The notes under the pieces were generated by a model. It ran no database searches and was not told the DNA's origin. It was given only the letters and a program-made list of their open reading frames with translations. Both the position numbers and the translations under genes were made by a program. A DNA stretch of 64,000 nt, from positions 186,001-250,000 of the forward strand of contig JALHLQ010000001.1 in NCBI GenBank assembly GCA_022844485.1. Direction: 5' to 3'. This document shows, piece after piece, positions 1 to 9,460 of this stretch; position 1 is the stretch's first letter; each line of letters opens with the position of its first letter. Source of the DNA: Xanthobacteraceae bacterium (GTDB taxonomy: Bacteria > Pseudomonadota > Alphaproteobacteria > Rhizobiales > Xanthobacteraceae).

Positions 1-359
1 GCATGGGCGGGTGGGGCCGCCGTTCGTTGAATGTGACCCCGTCGGGCAAGGTCCTCCCCTGCCATGCGGCCGAATCCATACCGGATCTCGAATTCTGGTC
101 GGTGCGCGAGCACGCGCTTTCCGACATTTGGGAACGGTCGCCTGCCTTCAATGCGTTCCGCGGCACGGCTTGGATGCGCGAACCTTGCGCGAGCTGTGCC
201 CGCCGTGAGTTGGATTTCGGCGGTTGCCGCTGTCAGGCGCTCGCTCTAACCGGCGACGCGCGCGCGACCGATCCCGTGTGTCATCTCTCTCCTGATCACC
301 GAAAAGTTCAGGAACTCGCGGCCTTGCGGGACGACAGCGGATTCACTTATCGCCGGTAG
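1..359 (+). CDS. pqqE: PqqE C-terminal part, PQQ biosynthesis radical SAM enzyme
   Basis: Only the last 119 or so residues are in the window; the gene begins upstream, so the ATG at 3 is an internal methionine. The visible part is the SPASM domain that binds auxiliary iron-sulfur clusters: [10 protein letters not shown], then CASCARRE and FGGCRCQA, followed by ATDPVC. These cysteines and spacings are characteristic of PqqE, which links Glu and Tyr side chains in the PqqA peptide during pyrroloquinoline quinone synthesis in the cytoplasm. pqqE is usually last in pqqABCDE, which fits its place at the left edge and the convergent gene that follows. The stop codon is TAG at 357-359. Confidence 0.93.
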   Translation, partial: MGGWGRRSLNVTPSGKVLPCHAAESIPDLEFWSVREHALSDIWERSPAFNAFRGTAWMREPCASCARRELDFGGCRCQALALTGDARATDPVCHLSPDHRKVQELAALRDDSGFTYRR

Positions 360-393
360 TCCGCCGCCGGGCCGAAGAAGCAGCGCCAGCGGT

Positions 394-1089
394 TCAACTC
401 GGATCGTCGATGAGCCGATCGGGCTTTGCAAGCGCCTCCAGTGCCTTCGGGTCGTGGGCGATGATCTCTCGTCCCGCCACCTCCACCCGGTAGGCCTCGA
501 GGCTGGCGAAATTGCGCGAGAGATTTTCTCGCGTGATGCCCAGCCGGCTGGCGAGCGTTCCCTTCTCGTAGGGAAGGACAATTTTCAGAACGCCGTCGCT
601 TTCCACGCCGCGCCGGAGAATCCAGGCCGCCAGCCGCTCGAGGCTCGTGCGCAGCTTTTGGTTCTTGAGTTCTCGAACAATGTCGCGGTAGCGCAGCGCC
701 AATTCGGCCACAACGGCCCGCGCGAACCCGGCATCGCGCGCAAAGACGTCCCGGATCGCTTCTGCCGGGATCATCAGAATGCGGGACGCGGCCACGGTTC
801 GCGCCGATTTGAGATACGGCTTGTCAGTGACGACCGCGGCAAGAATGAAGGTGGAGACCGGCTCGATAAAGCCGATCGTGGTCTCGCGGCTGGCGTGGGT
901 GGCGTATAGCTCGACCATTCCATCCACCACGACATGCAGAAAATCGGCCGGCTCTCCCTCATTGATCAACGTCACATGCGCGGGAAAGCGCTGGAGGAAC
1001 GCTCCCTGCATCAAGGACTCGAACTCGGAGTCGCAGGTCTCGCCGAAGAGAGGCAGCTTTCGCACAAGGGCAAGATCAGAATCGCGCAT
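394..1089 (-). CDS. Crp/Fnr-family transcriptional regulator
   Basis: This 231-residue protein has an N-terminal cyclic-nucleotide-binding fold (about residues 10-125) and a C-terminal Crp-type helix-turn-helix (about 170-200, around LASRLGITRENLSR). The N-terminus has a single cysteine (GETC), so the four-cysteine oxygen-sensing cluster of true FNR is absent. It resembles the Dnr/NnrR/NarR branch, which senses NO, nitrite or other signals. It is divergent from narK1 and so is a natural candidate regulator of the nar unit. Which ligand it senses cannot be read from the sequence. Start is ATG at 1089. Confidence 0.85.
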   Translation of the reverse strand: MRDSDLALVRKLPLFGETCDSEFESLMQGAFLQRFPAHVTLINEGEPADFLHVVVDGMVELYATHASRETTIGFIEPVSTFILAAVVTDKPYLKSARTVAASRILMIPAEAIRDVFARDAGFARAVVAELALRYRDIVRELKNQKLRTSLERLAAWILRRGVESDGVLKIVLPYEKGTLASRLGITRENLSRNFASLEAYRVEVAGREIIAHDPKALEALAKPDRLIDDPS

Positions 1090-1124
1090 GGTGTCAGCTT
1101 TAAGTGAGTCCAGAATCTAGAATC

Positions 1125-1138
1125 GTGACATTTATCAA
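1125..1138 (-). promoter_or_regulatory. Possible Crp/Fnr-type half-palindrome upstream of the regulator gene
   Basis: On the minus strand the sequence reads TTGAT-AAAT-GTCAC. One arm is a perfect FNR half-site and the other keeps only TCA at the right positions. It is centred about 42 bases before the ATG of the Crp/Fnr gene, so it could serve autoregulation. A chance match is quite possible. Confidence 0.3.
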
Positions 1139-1201
1139 ATTGCTTGAAGGCATTGCTCAATCACCTCTTTGCCGGATGCTGTTACTACACTGGTACATTT
1201 C

Positions 1202-1229
1202 GCGCTGCACATTTATTTCGGCGCTGCAC
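1202..1229 (+). repeat. 9-base direct repeat GCGCTGCAC, 19 bases apart
   Basis: GCGCTGCAC occurs at 1202-1210 and again at 1221-1229, ending 10 bases before the FNR-like box of the nar promoter. The 19-base step is close to two helical turns, the geometry expected of a tandem activator site. No regulator known to me has exactly this motif, so the role is open. Confidence 0.4.
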
Positions 1230-1239
1230 CGCGAACTAC

Positions 1240-1253
1240 TTGACCTCGATCAA
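1240..1253 (+). promoter_or_regulatory. FNR/Dnr-type operator of the nar unit
   Basis: TTGAC-CTCG-ATCAA matches the FNR/Dnr consensus TTGAT-N4-ATCAA at 9 of 10 positions. It is centred 81 bases before the narK1 ATG, so a transcript starting about 41 bases downstream (near 1288) would have a leader of about 40 bases. This is the class II position typical of FNR-type activation. The divergent Crp/Fnr gene, or a genomic FnrN/FixK, is the probable binder. Confidence 0.7.
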
Positions 1254-1327
1254 CGAAATGCCGGCCCGCGTGAAGAAAGTCACGTGAATTTCGCTGGCAT
1301 CAGGTGCGCAGCCGCAGGAGCCTAAGA

Positions 1328-2731
1328 ATGATTACCACAACGCAGGCGGTCTCCTCTTCGGACCAGTCGAGGGCCATGTGGCTGTCGACGATAGCCTTCA
1401 CGGTCTGCTTTGCAGTCTGGACGATTTTTTCGATCATCGGGGTCCAGATCAAGAAGGACTTGGGTCTGAACGACACCCAGTTCGGACTGCTTGTGGGCAC
1501 GCCGATCCTCACCGGCAGCCTGGTCCGCCTCATGCTCGGGGTGTGGACCGACCAATACGGGGGCCGAATCGTCTATGTCCTGGTGATGTTGTCCGCGGCT
1601 GTCGCGACCTGGCTGCTCACTTTCGCGTACGACTACACGACTTTTCTCATTGCGGCGTTGGGGGTGGGCATCGCCGGGGGATCCTTCGCGGTCGGGATCG
1701 CCTATGTCTCCCGTTGGTTCCCGATCGAGAAGCAAGGCACAGCCCTGGGCATTTTCGGGGCGGGCAATGTCGGCGCCGCCGTGACCAAGTTCTTGGCTCC
1801 AATGGTCATGGTGGCCTTCGGGTGGAAAGCCGTCGCCCAGATCTGGGCGCTCGGCCTCGTCGTCATGGCGATTGTTTTCTGGTTCAGCACCAAGGACGAT
1901 CCGCAGCTTGCTGCGCGCCGAAAAGCCGGGCTGAAGCCGGAACCGATATCGGCGATGCTCGTGCCGCTGAAGAACCTGCAGGTCTGGCGGTTCTCACTCT
2001 ATTACTTCTTCGTCTTCGGCGGCTTTGTCGCGCTCGCGCTGTGGCTGCCGCGCTATTACGTCGGCGTGTACGGTCTCGACATTGTCACGGCCGGCTGGCT
2101 CGGCGCGCTGTACTCGATCCCCGGTTCGATCTTCCGCATTCTCGGCGGCACGCTTTCCGACAAGTTCGGCGCGCGGAAGGTCATGTACTGGACCTTTCTC
2201 GGCTCGGTCGTCTGCACCTTCTTCCTGAGCTACCCGGCGACGCGATACGTAGTAGAAGGGATTCGCGGACCCATCGAGTTCACGATGGCGCTGGGCTTCA
2301 TCCCCTTCACTATCCTGACCTTTGCGCTCGGCTTCTTCATGAGCCTGGGCAAGGCGGCCGTCTACAAGCACATCCCCGTCTACTACCCAAAGCATGTCGG
2401 CTCGGTCGGCGGCGTCGTGGGGCTGATCGGAGGGCTCGGAGGCTTCATCCTGCCGATCATGTTCGGCGCGGCGAACGACCTGATCGGCGTGTGGACCTCC
2501 TGCTTCATGCTCCTCTTCGTTGTCGTCGCCGTCAGCCTCGCGTGGATGCACTTCTCGATCATCTACATGGAGAAGCGGCGCAATCCCGAACTCGGCAAGC
2601 CGCAGTTCTTCCCCGAAGCCGACGCGCTTGGCCGGGTGCTGCCGACGCCCGGCGCACCGGCGCCCGCGGCGACCGACAAACGATCAAGGCCGGCGGGCGG
2701 CGCGATGCCCGCAGGCGCCCCGGCCAAGTGA
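1328..2731 (+). CDS. narK1: NarK1-type nitrate/nitrite transporter (MFS, NNP family)
   Basis: A 467-residue major facilitator protein with 12 predicted membrane segments that moves nitrate into the cell, probably with protons. Both substrate-binding arginines of the NNP family are visible, in SLVRLMLG (helix 2) and SIFRILGG (helix 8), and glycine-rich nitrate-signature segments occur (GIAGGSF; VVGLIGGLGG). The ATG at 1328 is chosen because GCAGGAG lies 7 bases upstream; the ATG at 1304 has no such site. narK2 follows after 43 bases. In Paracoccus these two transporters form one fused protein, while here they are separate genes, as in Pseudomonas. Confidence 0.9.
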   Translation: MITTTQAVSSSDQSRAMWLSTIAFTVCFAVWTIFSIIGVQIKKDLGLNDTQFGLLVGTPILTGSLVRLMLGVWTDQYGGRIVYVLVMLSAAVATWLLTFAYDYTTFLIAALGVGIAGGSFAVGIAYVSRWFPIEKQGTALGIFGAGNVGAAVTKFLAPMVMVAFGWKAVAQIWALGLVVMAIVFWFSTKDDPQLAARRKAGLKPEPISAMLVPLKNLQVWRFSLYYFFVFGGFVALALWLPRYYVGVYGLDIVTAGWLGALYSIPGSIFRILGGTLSDKFGARKVMYWTFLGSVVCTFFLSYPATRYVVEGIRGPIEFTMALGFIPFTILTFALGFFMSLGKAAVYKHIPVYYPKHVGSVGGVVGLIGGLGGFILPIMFGAANDLIGVWTSCFMLLFVVVAVSLAWMHFSIIYMEKRRNPELGKPQFFPEADALGRVLPTPGAPAPAATDKRSRPAGGAMPAGAPAK

Positions 2732-2774
2732 CGTCACGGAGCCGTTTCCTCAACACGAACAAGAGACAACGATC

Positions 2775-4130
2775 ATGACAACGCTCGACACCGCCGCTCC
2801 GCGATCGGCCCGCACCTGGATCGCGAGCTGGACGCCAGAAGACGAAACGTTCTGGAAGCAGACGGGAAGCAAGATCGCCTGGCGCACGCTGACAATCACT
2901 ACGGCGAACCTGATCATGGCGTTCATCGTCTGGTTTGTGGTGTCGGCACTCGTCGTCCGGCTGCCGCAGATCGGCTTCAAGCTGTCGACCACGCAACTGT
3001 TCTGGCTTGCGGCCATGCCGGGACTTGCGGGCGGCTCTTTGCGGCTCGTCCATATGTTCCTGACGCCGATCTACGGGACGCGCCACGTGGTGGCCTGGTC
3101 GACGCTTTCTCTGCTGGTGCCGGCCCTCGGTTGGATCTGGGCCGTGCAGGATCCCACGACGCCTTATTGGATCCTGATGACTCTCGCGTTTCTTGCCGGC
3201 CTCGGCGGCGGCAATTTCTCCTCCTTCATGCCTTCGACGAGTCTGTTCTTCCCGAAGCGGTTGCAGGGAACCGCGTTAGCAATCCAGGCCGGCATCGGCA
3301 ACTTCGGCGTATCGGTCGTGCAGTTCGTGACGCCGTGGGTCATTGGCTTTGCTCTCGCCGGCTCATTGCTCGGCGATCCGCAGACCTTCACGCGTGGCAC
3401 GACCACGAGCCCGATCTGGCTGCAGAACGCGACCGCGATTTACATCCCATTCATTCTCGTCTTCGGCATTGCCGCTTGGGCACTCCTCAAGAGTGTGCCG
3501 ATCAAAGCCAATTTCAGCGAACAGTTCGACATCTTCCGCTCGCGCCACACCTGGTCGATGACGTCGCTCTACATCATGACCTTCGGCTCGTTCTCGGGGC
3601 TGTCGGCGACGTTCCCGCTCTTGATCAAGCAATGCTACGGCACGCTGCCCGGCGCGCCTGATCCGCTTGCCTACGCCTTCTATGGCCCACTGGTCGGCTC
3701 CATCTCGCGCATCATCGCCGGACCATTTTGCGACCGTCTCGGCGGCGCGCGTGTGACCCACTGGTCGGGCATCGGCATGCTGGTCTGCGCCTTGCTCGTC
3801 ACGCTCTATACCGCGCCGACCTCGATGGACTCGTTCCCGGTCTTCGTCGCCGCGATGCTCGGTCTTTTCTTCTTCGCAGGCGTCGGCAACGCCTCGACCT
3901 TCAAGCAGATGCCGATGATTTTCCCGCCGCGGCAAGCCGGCGGTGTGATCGGGTTCACGGCTGCCGTCGCCGCCTACGGCCCGTTCTTCTTCGGCATGCT
4001 GTTCGCGTGGTCGTTTGCCGTGACCAAGAGCCCGAATGCGGTGCTCGTGGGTCTCGCGATCTTCTTCGCCCTCAATGTCGCAATGAACTGGTGGATGTAT
4101 GCCCGGCGCGGCGCGCCGACGCCTTGCTGA
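2775..4130 (+). CDS. narK2: NarK2-type nitrate/nitrite antiporter
   Basis: A 451-residue MFS protein of the NNP family with 12 predicted membrane helices, most likely exchanging nitrate for nitrite. The conserved arginines sit in GGSLRLVH and GSISRIIAG, and the family-type segments GLGGGNFSSF and GVGNASTFKQ are present. The N-terminus (about 40 residues, with ASWTPEDETFW) is the cytoplasmic extension usual for NarK2. Start is ATG at 2775, 43 bases after narK1, with a weak AAGAGA ribosome site. narG begins 34 bases after its stop, so the transporters are almost certainly co-transcribed with the reductase. Confidence 0.9.
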   Translation: MTTLDTAAPRSARTWIASWTPEDETFWKQTGSKIAWRTLTITTANLIMAFIVWFVVSALVVRLPQIGFKLSTTQLFWLAAMPGLAGGSLRLVHMFLTPIYGTRHVVAWSTLSLLVPALGWIWAVQDPTTPYWILMTLAFLAGLGGGNFSSFMPSTSLFFPKRLQGTALAIQAGIGNFGVSVVQFVTPWVIGFALAGSLLGDPQTFTRGTTTSPIWLQNATAIYIPFILVFGIAAWALLKSVPIKANFSEQFDIFRSRHTWSMTSLYIMTFGSFSGLSATFPLLIKQCYGTLPGAPDPLAYAFYGPLVGSISRIIAGPFCDRLGGARVTHWSGIGMLVCALLVTLYTAPTSMDSFPVFVAAMLGLFFFAGVGNASTFKQMPMIFPPRQAGGVIGFTAAVAAYGPFFFGMLFAWSFAVTKSPNAVLVGLAIFFALNVAMNWWMYARRGAPTPC

Positions 4131-4164
4131 AATCGCCCGAAAAGAATCTCGACCGGAGATAACA

Positions 4165-7100
4165 ATGAGTCACTTCCTCGACCGCCTCACCTTCTTCAAC
4201 AAGGTCGTCGGCGATTTTTCGAATGGCCACGGAATCACCACGCGCGAAGACCGCACCTGGGAAGAAGGCTATCGCAAGCGTTGGCAGCACGACAAAGTGG
4301 TCCGCTCCACCCATGGCGCGAACTGCACCGGCTCCTGCTCGTGGAAGATCTACGTCAAGGGCGGGATCGTCACCTGGGAAACGCAGCAGACGGATTATCC
4401 GCGCACGCGGCCGGAGCTGCCGAACCACGAGCCGCGCGGCTGCTCACGCGGAGCCTCCTACAGCTGGTATCTCTATTCCGGCAACCGGGTGAAATATCCG
4501 CTCGTGCGCTCGCGTCTGCTCAAGCTCTGGCGCGAGGCGCGCGCGCTGCGCACACCGGTCGCCGCCTGGGCCACGATCGTTGAAAACCCCGAGAAGCGCA
4601 GAAGCTACACGCGCCGCCGCGGCCACGGCGGCTTCGTGCGCGCGACCTGGGACGAGGTCACCGAAATCATCGCTGCGGCGAATGCCTACACGGCGAAGAA
4701 ATGGGGCCCCGATCGTGTCATCGGATTCTCGCCGATTCCGGCGATGTCGATGGTCTCCTACGCCGCCGGCTCGCGCTATCTCTCTCTGCTCGGCGGCGTC
4801 TGCATGTCCTTCTACGACTGGTACTGCGATCTGCCGCCGGCCTCGCCGCAGACCTGGGGCGAGCAGACCGACGTTCCGGAGTCGGCGGACTGGTACAATG
4901 CCGGCTTCCTGATTCTGTGGGGGTCGAACGTGCCACAGACGCGCACGCCCGACGCGCATTTCTATACCGAGGTGCGCTATCGCGGCGCGAAGTCGGCGGT
5001 GATCTGCCCGGATTATTCGGAAGCGTCGAAATTTGCCGACATGTGGCTGTCGGTGAAGCAGGGCACCGATGCCGCGCTCGCTATGGCCATGGGCCACGTG
5101 ATCCTGAAGGAGTTCTACGTCTCGCGTCAGGCGAAGTACTTTCAGGATTATGCCCGAAAGTACACCGACATGCCGATGCTGGTTCGTCTCGTCCAGAAGG
5201 ACGGCAAGATGGTCCCGGATCGCTTGCTGCGAGCCTCGGAGTTCGAAGGTGCGCTGGGAGAGGCCAATAATCCCGAGTGGAAACCCGTCGCCTTCGACGA
5301 GACCACGGGAGACATCGCGGTTCCGCAGGGCTCGGTCGGCTTCCGTTGGGGCGAGCAGGGCAAGTGGAATCTCGAGGAGAAGGATTCCAAAGGCCACAAC
5401 ACGAATCTGCGCCTGACGCTGGCCGCATCCAAAGACACGATGGCGCAGGTGGCATTCCCTTATTTCGGCAACCGCGAGCATGATTTTTTCCAGGGCACCG
5501 ATCATCCCTCCGTGCTCGTGCGCAACGTGCCGGCGAAGAAGGTCAAGCTGAAGGACGGCGAAGCGCTGGTCGCGACTGTCTACGACTTGTTCCTTGCGAA
5601 CTATGGCGTCGATCGCGGCTTCGGCGGCGACTATGTCGCAAAATCCTTCGACGAGATGACGCCCTACACGCCGGCCTGGGCGGAAAAGATTACCGGCGTG
5701 CCGCGCGATCAGATCATTACGGTTGCGCGCGAGTTCGCGCTCAACGCCGAGAAGACCAATGGCCGCTCCATGGTCATCATCGGCGCTGCGATGAATCACT
5801 GGTACCACATGGACATGAACTACCGGGGAGTGATCAACCTCCTCGTCATGTGCGGCTGCGTCGGCCAATCCGGCGGCGGTTGGTCGCATTATGTGGGCCA
5901 GGAGAAGCTGCGGCCGCAATCCGGCTGGGCGCCGCTGGCCTTCGCGCTCGATTGGGGCCGTCCGCCGCGCCAGCAGAACTCGACATCGTTCTGGTACGCG
6001 CACACGGACCAATGGCGCTACGAGATGCTGGGCGTCGACGAAATCCTCTCGCCGACGGCACCTCCGGGGCCGTGGGACGGTGCGCTCATCGACTACAATC
6101 TTCGATCCGTGCGCATGGGCTGGCTGCCGGCCTATCCGACGCTGATGCAGAACCCGCTCGAGATCGCCAAGAAAGCGCAAGCCGCGGGCCTCGAGCCGAA
6201 GGACTATGTCGCAAAGGCGGTCAAGACGGGCGAACTGCAATTCGCCTGGGACGACCCCGATGCCGAGAAGGCCTGGCCGCGCAATCTGTTCGTGTGGCGC
6301 TCGAACCTGCTTGGTTCGTCCGGCAAAGGGCACGAGTATTTCCTCAAGCACCTGCTTGGCACGCAGCACGGCGTTCAGGGCAAGGACTTGGGCGAACTCG
6401 GCGCGCAGAAGCCGAAGGAAGTCGTCTGGCACGAAGAGGCGCCGGAAGGGAAGCTGGATCTCCTTGTCACGCTCGACTTCCGCATGTCGACCACCTGCGT
6501 CTATTCCGACATCGTTCTGCCGACGGCCACCTGGTACGAGAAGAACGACCTCAACACCTCCGACATGCACCCCTTCATCCACCCGCTCACCGCGGCCGTG
6601 GACCCGATCTGGGAATCACGATCGGATTGGGAGATCTATCGCGGCATTGCCAAGAAATTCTCCGAGGTCGCCCCCGAGGTTCTCGGCGTCGAGAAGGACG
6701 TGGTGCTCACGCCCATCATGCACGACACGCCGGGCGAGATCGCGCAACCCTTCGACGTGAAGGACTGGAAGAAAGGCGAGTGCGAGCCGATTCCCGGCAA
6801 GACCATGCCGACGGTCACGGTGGTCGAGCGAGACTATCCGAACCTCTACAAGCGTTTCACGGCGCTCGGCCCGCTCATGGCGAAAGCCGGCAATGGCGGC
6901 AAGGGCATGGCCTGGAATACCGAGCATGAGGTCGAACTCCTCAAGGCGCTCAACGGCGCGGTGACCGAAGAAGGCCCGACCAAGGGAATGGCGAAGATCG
7001 ACACCGACATCGACGCCAGCGAGGTCATCCTCATGCTCGCGCCCGAGACCAACGGCGAAGTGGCGGTCAAGGCGTGGGAGGCGCTGGGTAAGGCCACGGG

Positions 7101-7926
7101 ACGCGATCACAAGCATCTCGCCTTGCCCAAGGAAGACGAGAAGATCCGTTTCCGCGACGTCGTCGCGCAGCCGCGCAAGATCATCTCCTCGCCGATCTGG
7201 TCGGGATTGGAGAGCGAGAAGGTCTGCTACAACGCGGGCTATACCAACGTGCACGAACTGATCCCCTGGCGCACGCTCACGGGGCGCCAGCAGCTCTACC
7301 AGGACCACTTGTGGATGCGCGCCTTCGGCGAAGGTTTTTGCGTCTATCGCCCGCCAGTCGACCTGAAGACGATCAAGCCGATCATCGATAGAAAGCCGAA
7401 CGGCGAAAAGCAAGTCGTGCTGAACTTCATCACGCCGCATCAGAAGTGGGGCATCCACTCGACCTATACCGACAATCTTCTGATGCTCACGCTAAGCCGC
7501 GGCGGACCGATCGTGTGGATGTCAGAGGTCGACGCCAAGAAGGCCGGCATCGAGGACAACGACTGGATCGAGGCCTACAACACCAACGGTGCGCTGGTGG
7601 CGCGCGCCGTCGTCTCCCAGCGCGTGAAGGAAGGCATGGTGATGATGTATCATGCGCAGGAGAAGATCACGAATGTGCCCGGCTCCGAGATCACCGGCCA
7701 GCGCGGCGGCATTCATAACTCGGTGACGCGCGCGATCGTGAAGCCGACGCATATGATCGGCGGCTACGCTCAACTGTCCTACGGCTTCAACTATTACGGG
7801 ACGGTTGGCGCCAATCGCGACGAGTTCGTGATCATCCGCAAGATGTCGAAGATCGATTGGCTCGAGCGCCCCTTTGACGAGCGAGCTGCGGGTCTCAGCG
7901 CACCCGTGCGCGTCGCTGCCGAGTGA
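4165..7926 (+). CDS. narG: Respiratory nitrate reductase, catalytic alpha subunit
   Basis: A 1253-residue molybdenum bis-MGD enzyme that reduces nitrate to nitrite on the cytoplasmic face of the membrane. The N-terminal FS0 cluster ligands are H50, C54, C58 and C93, one position off the Escherichia coli numbering. The molybdenum ligand is D222 in FYDWYCDLP, the same number as in E. coli. The protein has no twin-arginine signal, as expected for NarG. The ATG at 4165 has GGAG 6 bases upstream, and the length matches the family (about 1250). The next gene, narH, starts 13 bases after the stop. Confidence 0.97.
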   Translation: MSHFLDRLTFFNKVVGDFSNGHGITTREDRTWEEGYRKRWQHDKVVRSTHGANCTGSCSWKIYVKGGIVTWETQQTDYPRTRPELPNHEPRGCSRGASYSWYLYSGNRVKYPLVRSRLLKLWREARALRTPVAAWATIVENPEKRRSYTRRRGHGGFVRATWDEVTEIIAAANAYTAKKWGPDRVIGFSPIPAMSMVSYAAGSRYLSLLGGVCMSFYDWYCDLPPASPQTWGEQTDVPESADWYNAGFLILWGSNVPQTRTPDAHFYTEVRYRGAKSAVICPDYSEASKFADMWLSVKQGTDAALAMAMGHVILKEFYVSRQAKYFQDYARKYTDMPMLVRLVQKDGKMVPDRLLRASEFEGALGEANNPEWKPVAFDETTGDIAVPQGSVGFRWGEQGKWNLEEKDSKGHNTNLRLTLAASKDTMAQVAFPYFGNREHDFFQGTDHPSVLVRNVPAKKVKLKDGEALVATVYDLFLANYGVDRGFGGDYVAKSFDEMTPYTPAWAEKITGVPRDQIITVAREFALNAEKTNGRSMVIIGAAMNHWYHMDMNYRGVINLLVMCGCVGQSGGGWSHYVGQEKLRPQSGWAPLAFALDWGRPPRQQNSTSFWYAHTDQWRYEMLGVDEILSPTAPPGPWDGALIDYNLRSVRMGWLPAYPTLMQNPLEIAKKAQAAGLEPKDYVAKAVKTGELQFAWDDPDAEKAWPRNLFVWRSNLLGSSGKGHEYFLKHLLGTQHGVQGKDLGELGAQKPKEVVWHEEAPEGKLDLLVTLDFRMSTTCVYSDIVLPTATWYEKNDLNTSDMHPFIHPLTAAVDPIWESRSDWEIYRGIAKKFSEVAPEVLGVEKDVVLTPIMHDTPGEIAQPFDVKDWKKGECEPIPGKTMPTVTVVERDYPNLYKRFTALGPLMAKAGNGGKGMAWNTEHEVELLKALNGAVTEEGPTKGMAKIDTDIDASEVILMLAPETNGEVAVKAWEALGKATGRDHKHLALPKEDEKIRFRDVVAQPRKIISSPIWSGLESEKVCYNAGYTNVHELIPWRTLTGRQQLYQDHLWMRAFGEGFCVYRPPVDLKTIKPIIDRKPNGEKQVVLNFITPHQKWGIHSTYTDNLLMLTLSRGGPIVWMSEVDAKKAGIEDNDWIEAYNTNGALVARAVVSQRVKEGMVMMYHAQEKITNVPGSEITGQRGGIHNSVTRAIVKPTHMIGGYAQLSYGFNYYGTVGANRDEFVIIRKMSKIDWLERPFDERAAGLSAPVRVAAE

Positions 7927-7939
7927 AAGGAAGAAGACG

Positions 7940-9460
7940 ATGAAGATTCGCGCACAAATCGCAATGGTGCTGAACCTCGACAAATGCATCGGGTGCCACA
8001 CCTGTTCCGTCACCTGCAAGAATGTGTGGACCAACCGCGAAGGCATGGAATACGCCTGGTTCAACAACGTCGAGACCAAGCCCGGCATCGGTTATCCCAA
8101 GGAGTGGGAGAACCAGAAGCGTTGGAACGGCGGATGGAATCGCAAGAAGAATGGCTCGCTCGAGCCGAAGATCGGGTCGAAGTGGCGGGTGCTTGCGAAC
8201 ATCTTCGCCAATCCGGACCTGCCGGAGATCGACGACTACTACGAGCCGTTCACTTTCGACTATGAGCACCTGCAGAAGGCGCCGGAACTCGAGGCCTTTC
8301 CGACCGCGCGCCCGCGCTCGCTCATCACCGGCGAGCGGATGGAGAAGATCGAGTGGGGCCCGAACTGGGAAGAGATTTTGGGCGGCGAGTTCTCAAAGCG
8401 CTCGAAGGACGTGAACTTCGAAGGCGTGCAGAAGGACATCTATGGCGCGTTTGAAAACACGTTCATGATGTACCTGCCGCGTCTGTGCGAGCATTGCCTG
8501 AACCCGACTTGTGTCGCCGCCTGTCCCTCCGGCGCGATCTACAAGCGCGAAGAGGACGGCATCGTCCTCATCGATCAGGACAAGTGCCGCGGCTGGCGCA
8601 TGTGCGTGTCCGGCTGTCCTTACAAGAAGATCTATTTCAACTGGTCGACGGGCAAGTCCGAAAAATGCATTTTCTGCTACCCACGGATCGAAGCCGGCCA
8701 GCCGACGGTTTGCTCGGAGACTTGCGTCGGACGCATTCGCTATCTCGGCGTCGTGCTCTATGACGCCGACGGCATCGAGAGCGCCGCCTCCGCCGTAAAG
8801 GAAGAAGACCTCTACGAGGCTCAGCTCAAGATCTTCCTCGATCCGAACGATCCGCGCGTGATCGAACAGGCTCGCGCCGACGGCATTGCGGAGAACTGGC
8901 TGGACGCGGCGAAGAAGTCGCCGATCTGGAAGATGGCGATGGAGTGGAAGGTCGCCTTCCCGCTGCACCCCGAATACCGCACGCTCCCGATGGTTTGGTA
9001 TGTGCCGCCGCTCTCCCCGATCCAGTCGGCCGCCGAGGCAGGCAAGATGGGCGTGAACGGGGGCATGCCCGACGTGCGCTCGCTTCGCATCCCGCTCAAG
9101 TATCTCGCGAACCTCCTGACCGGCGGCAAGGAAGAGCCGGTCGCGCGCGCCCTCGAACGGATGCTCGCGATGCGCGGCTACATGCGCGCGAAGACCATCG
9201 ACGGGGTGATTGACGAGGCGATCGCCAAGCGTGTCGGCCTTACCGGCGGGCAGATCGAGGAGATGTACCACATCATGGCGATCGCCAATTATGAGGACCG
9301 CTTCGTCATTCCGACGACGCATCGCGAATGGAGTGAGGACGCCTACGATATTCGCGGCTCCTGCGGCTTCTCTTTCGGCAACGGGTGTTCCGACGGAGAA
9401 TCGAAGCCTCGTCTCTTCGGCGGGCCGAAGAAGGCGCGAAATCCGGTGGAGGTGGCGTGA
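7940..9460 (+). CDS. narH: Respiratory nitrate reductase, iron-sulfur beta subunit
   Basis: A 506-residue electron-transfer subunit linking NarI hemes to NarG. Four cysteine clusters are visible: C16-C19-C22-C26 in CIGCHTCSVTC, then CEHCLNPTCVAACP, CRGWRMCVSGC and CIFCYP followed by CSETCVG. The tryptophan in CRGW replaces one cysteine and gives the [3Fe-4S] cluster typical of NarH. Start is ATG at 7940 with AAGGAAG 6 bases upstream. The stop TGA overlaps the narJ ATG (ATGA), indicating translational coupling. Confidence 0.97.
   Translation: MKIRAQIAMVLNLDKCIGCHTCSVTCKNVWTNREGMEYAWFNNVETKPGIGYPKEWENQKRWNGGWNRKKNGSLEPKIGSKWRVLANIFANPDLPEIDDYYEPFTFDYEHLQKAPELEAFPTARPRSLITGERMEKIEWGPNWEEILGGEFSKRSKDVNFEGVQKDIYGAFENTFMMYLPRLCEHCLNPTCVAACPSGAIYKREEDGIVLIDQDKCRGWRMCVSGCPYKKIYFNWSTGKSEKCIFCYPRIEAGQPTVCSETCVGRIRYLGVVLYDADGIESAASAVKEEDLYEAQLKIFLDPNDPRVIEQARADGIAENWLDAAKKSPIWKMAMEWKVAFPLHPEYRTLPMVWYVPPLSPIQSAAEAGKMGVNGGMPDVRSLRIPLKYLANLLTGGKEEPVARALERMLAMRGYMRAKTIDGVIDEAIAKRVGLTGGQIEEMYHIMAIANYEDRFVIPTTHREWSEDAYDIRGSCGFSFGNGCSDGESKPRLFGGPKKARNPVEVA

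Noticed and set aside
1304-1327. Earlier ATG for narK1
   Set aside because: It has no ribosome site and adds an arginine-rich octapeptide; the ATG at 1328 has GCAGGAG at good spacing.
4444-6582. 712-codon open frame antisense to narG
   Set aside because: It mirrors the narG codons in a G+C-rich genome, has no recognisable domain, and narG itself is beyond doubt.
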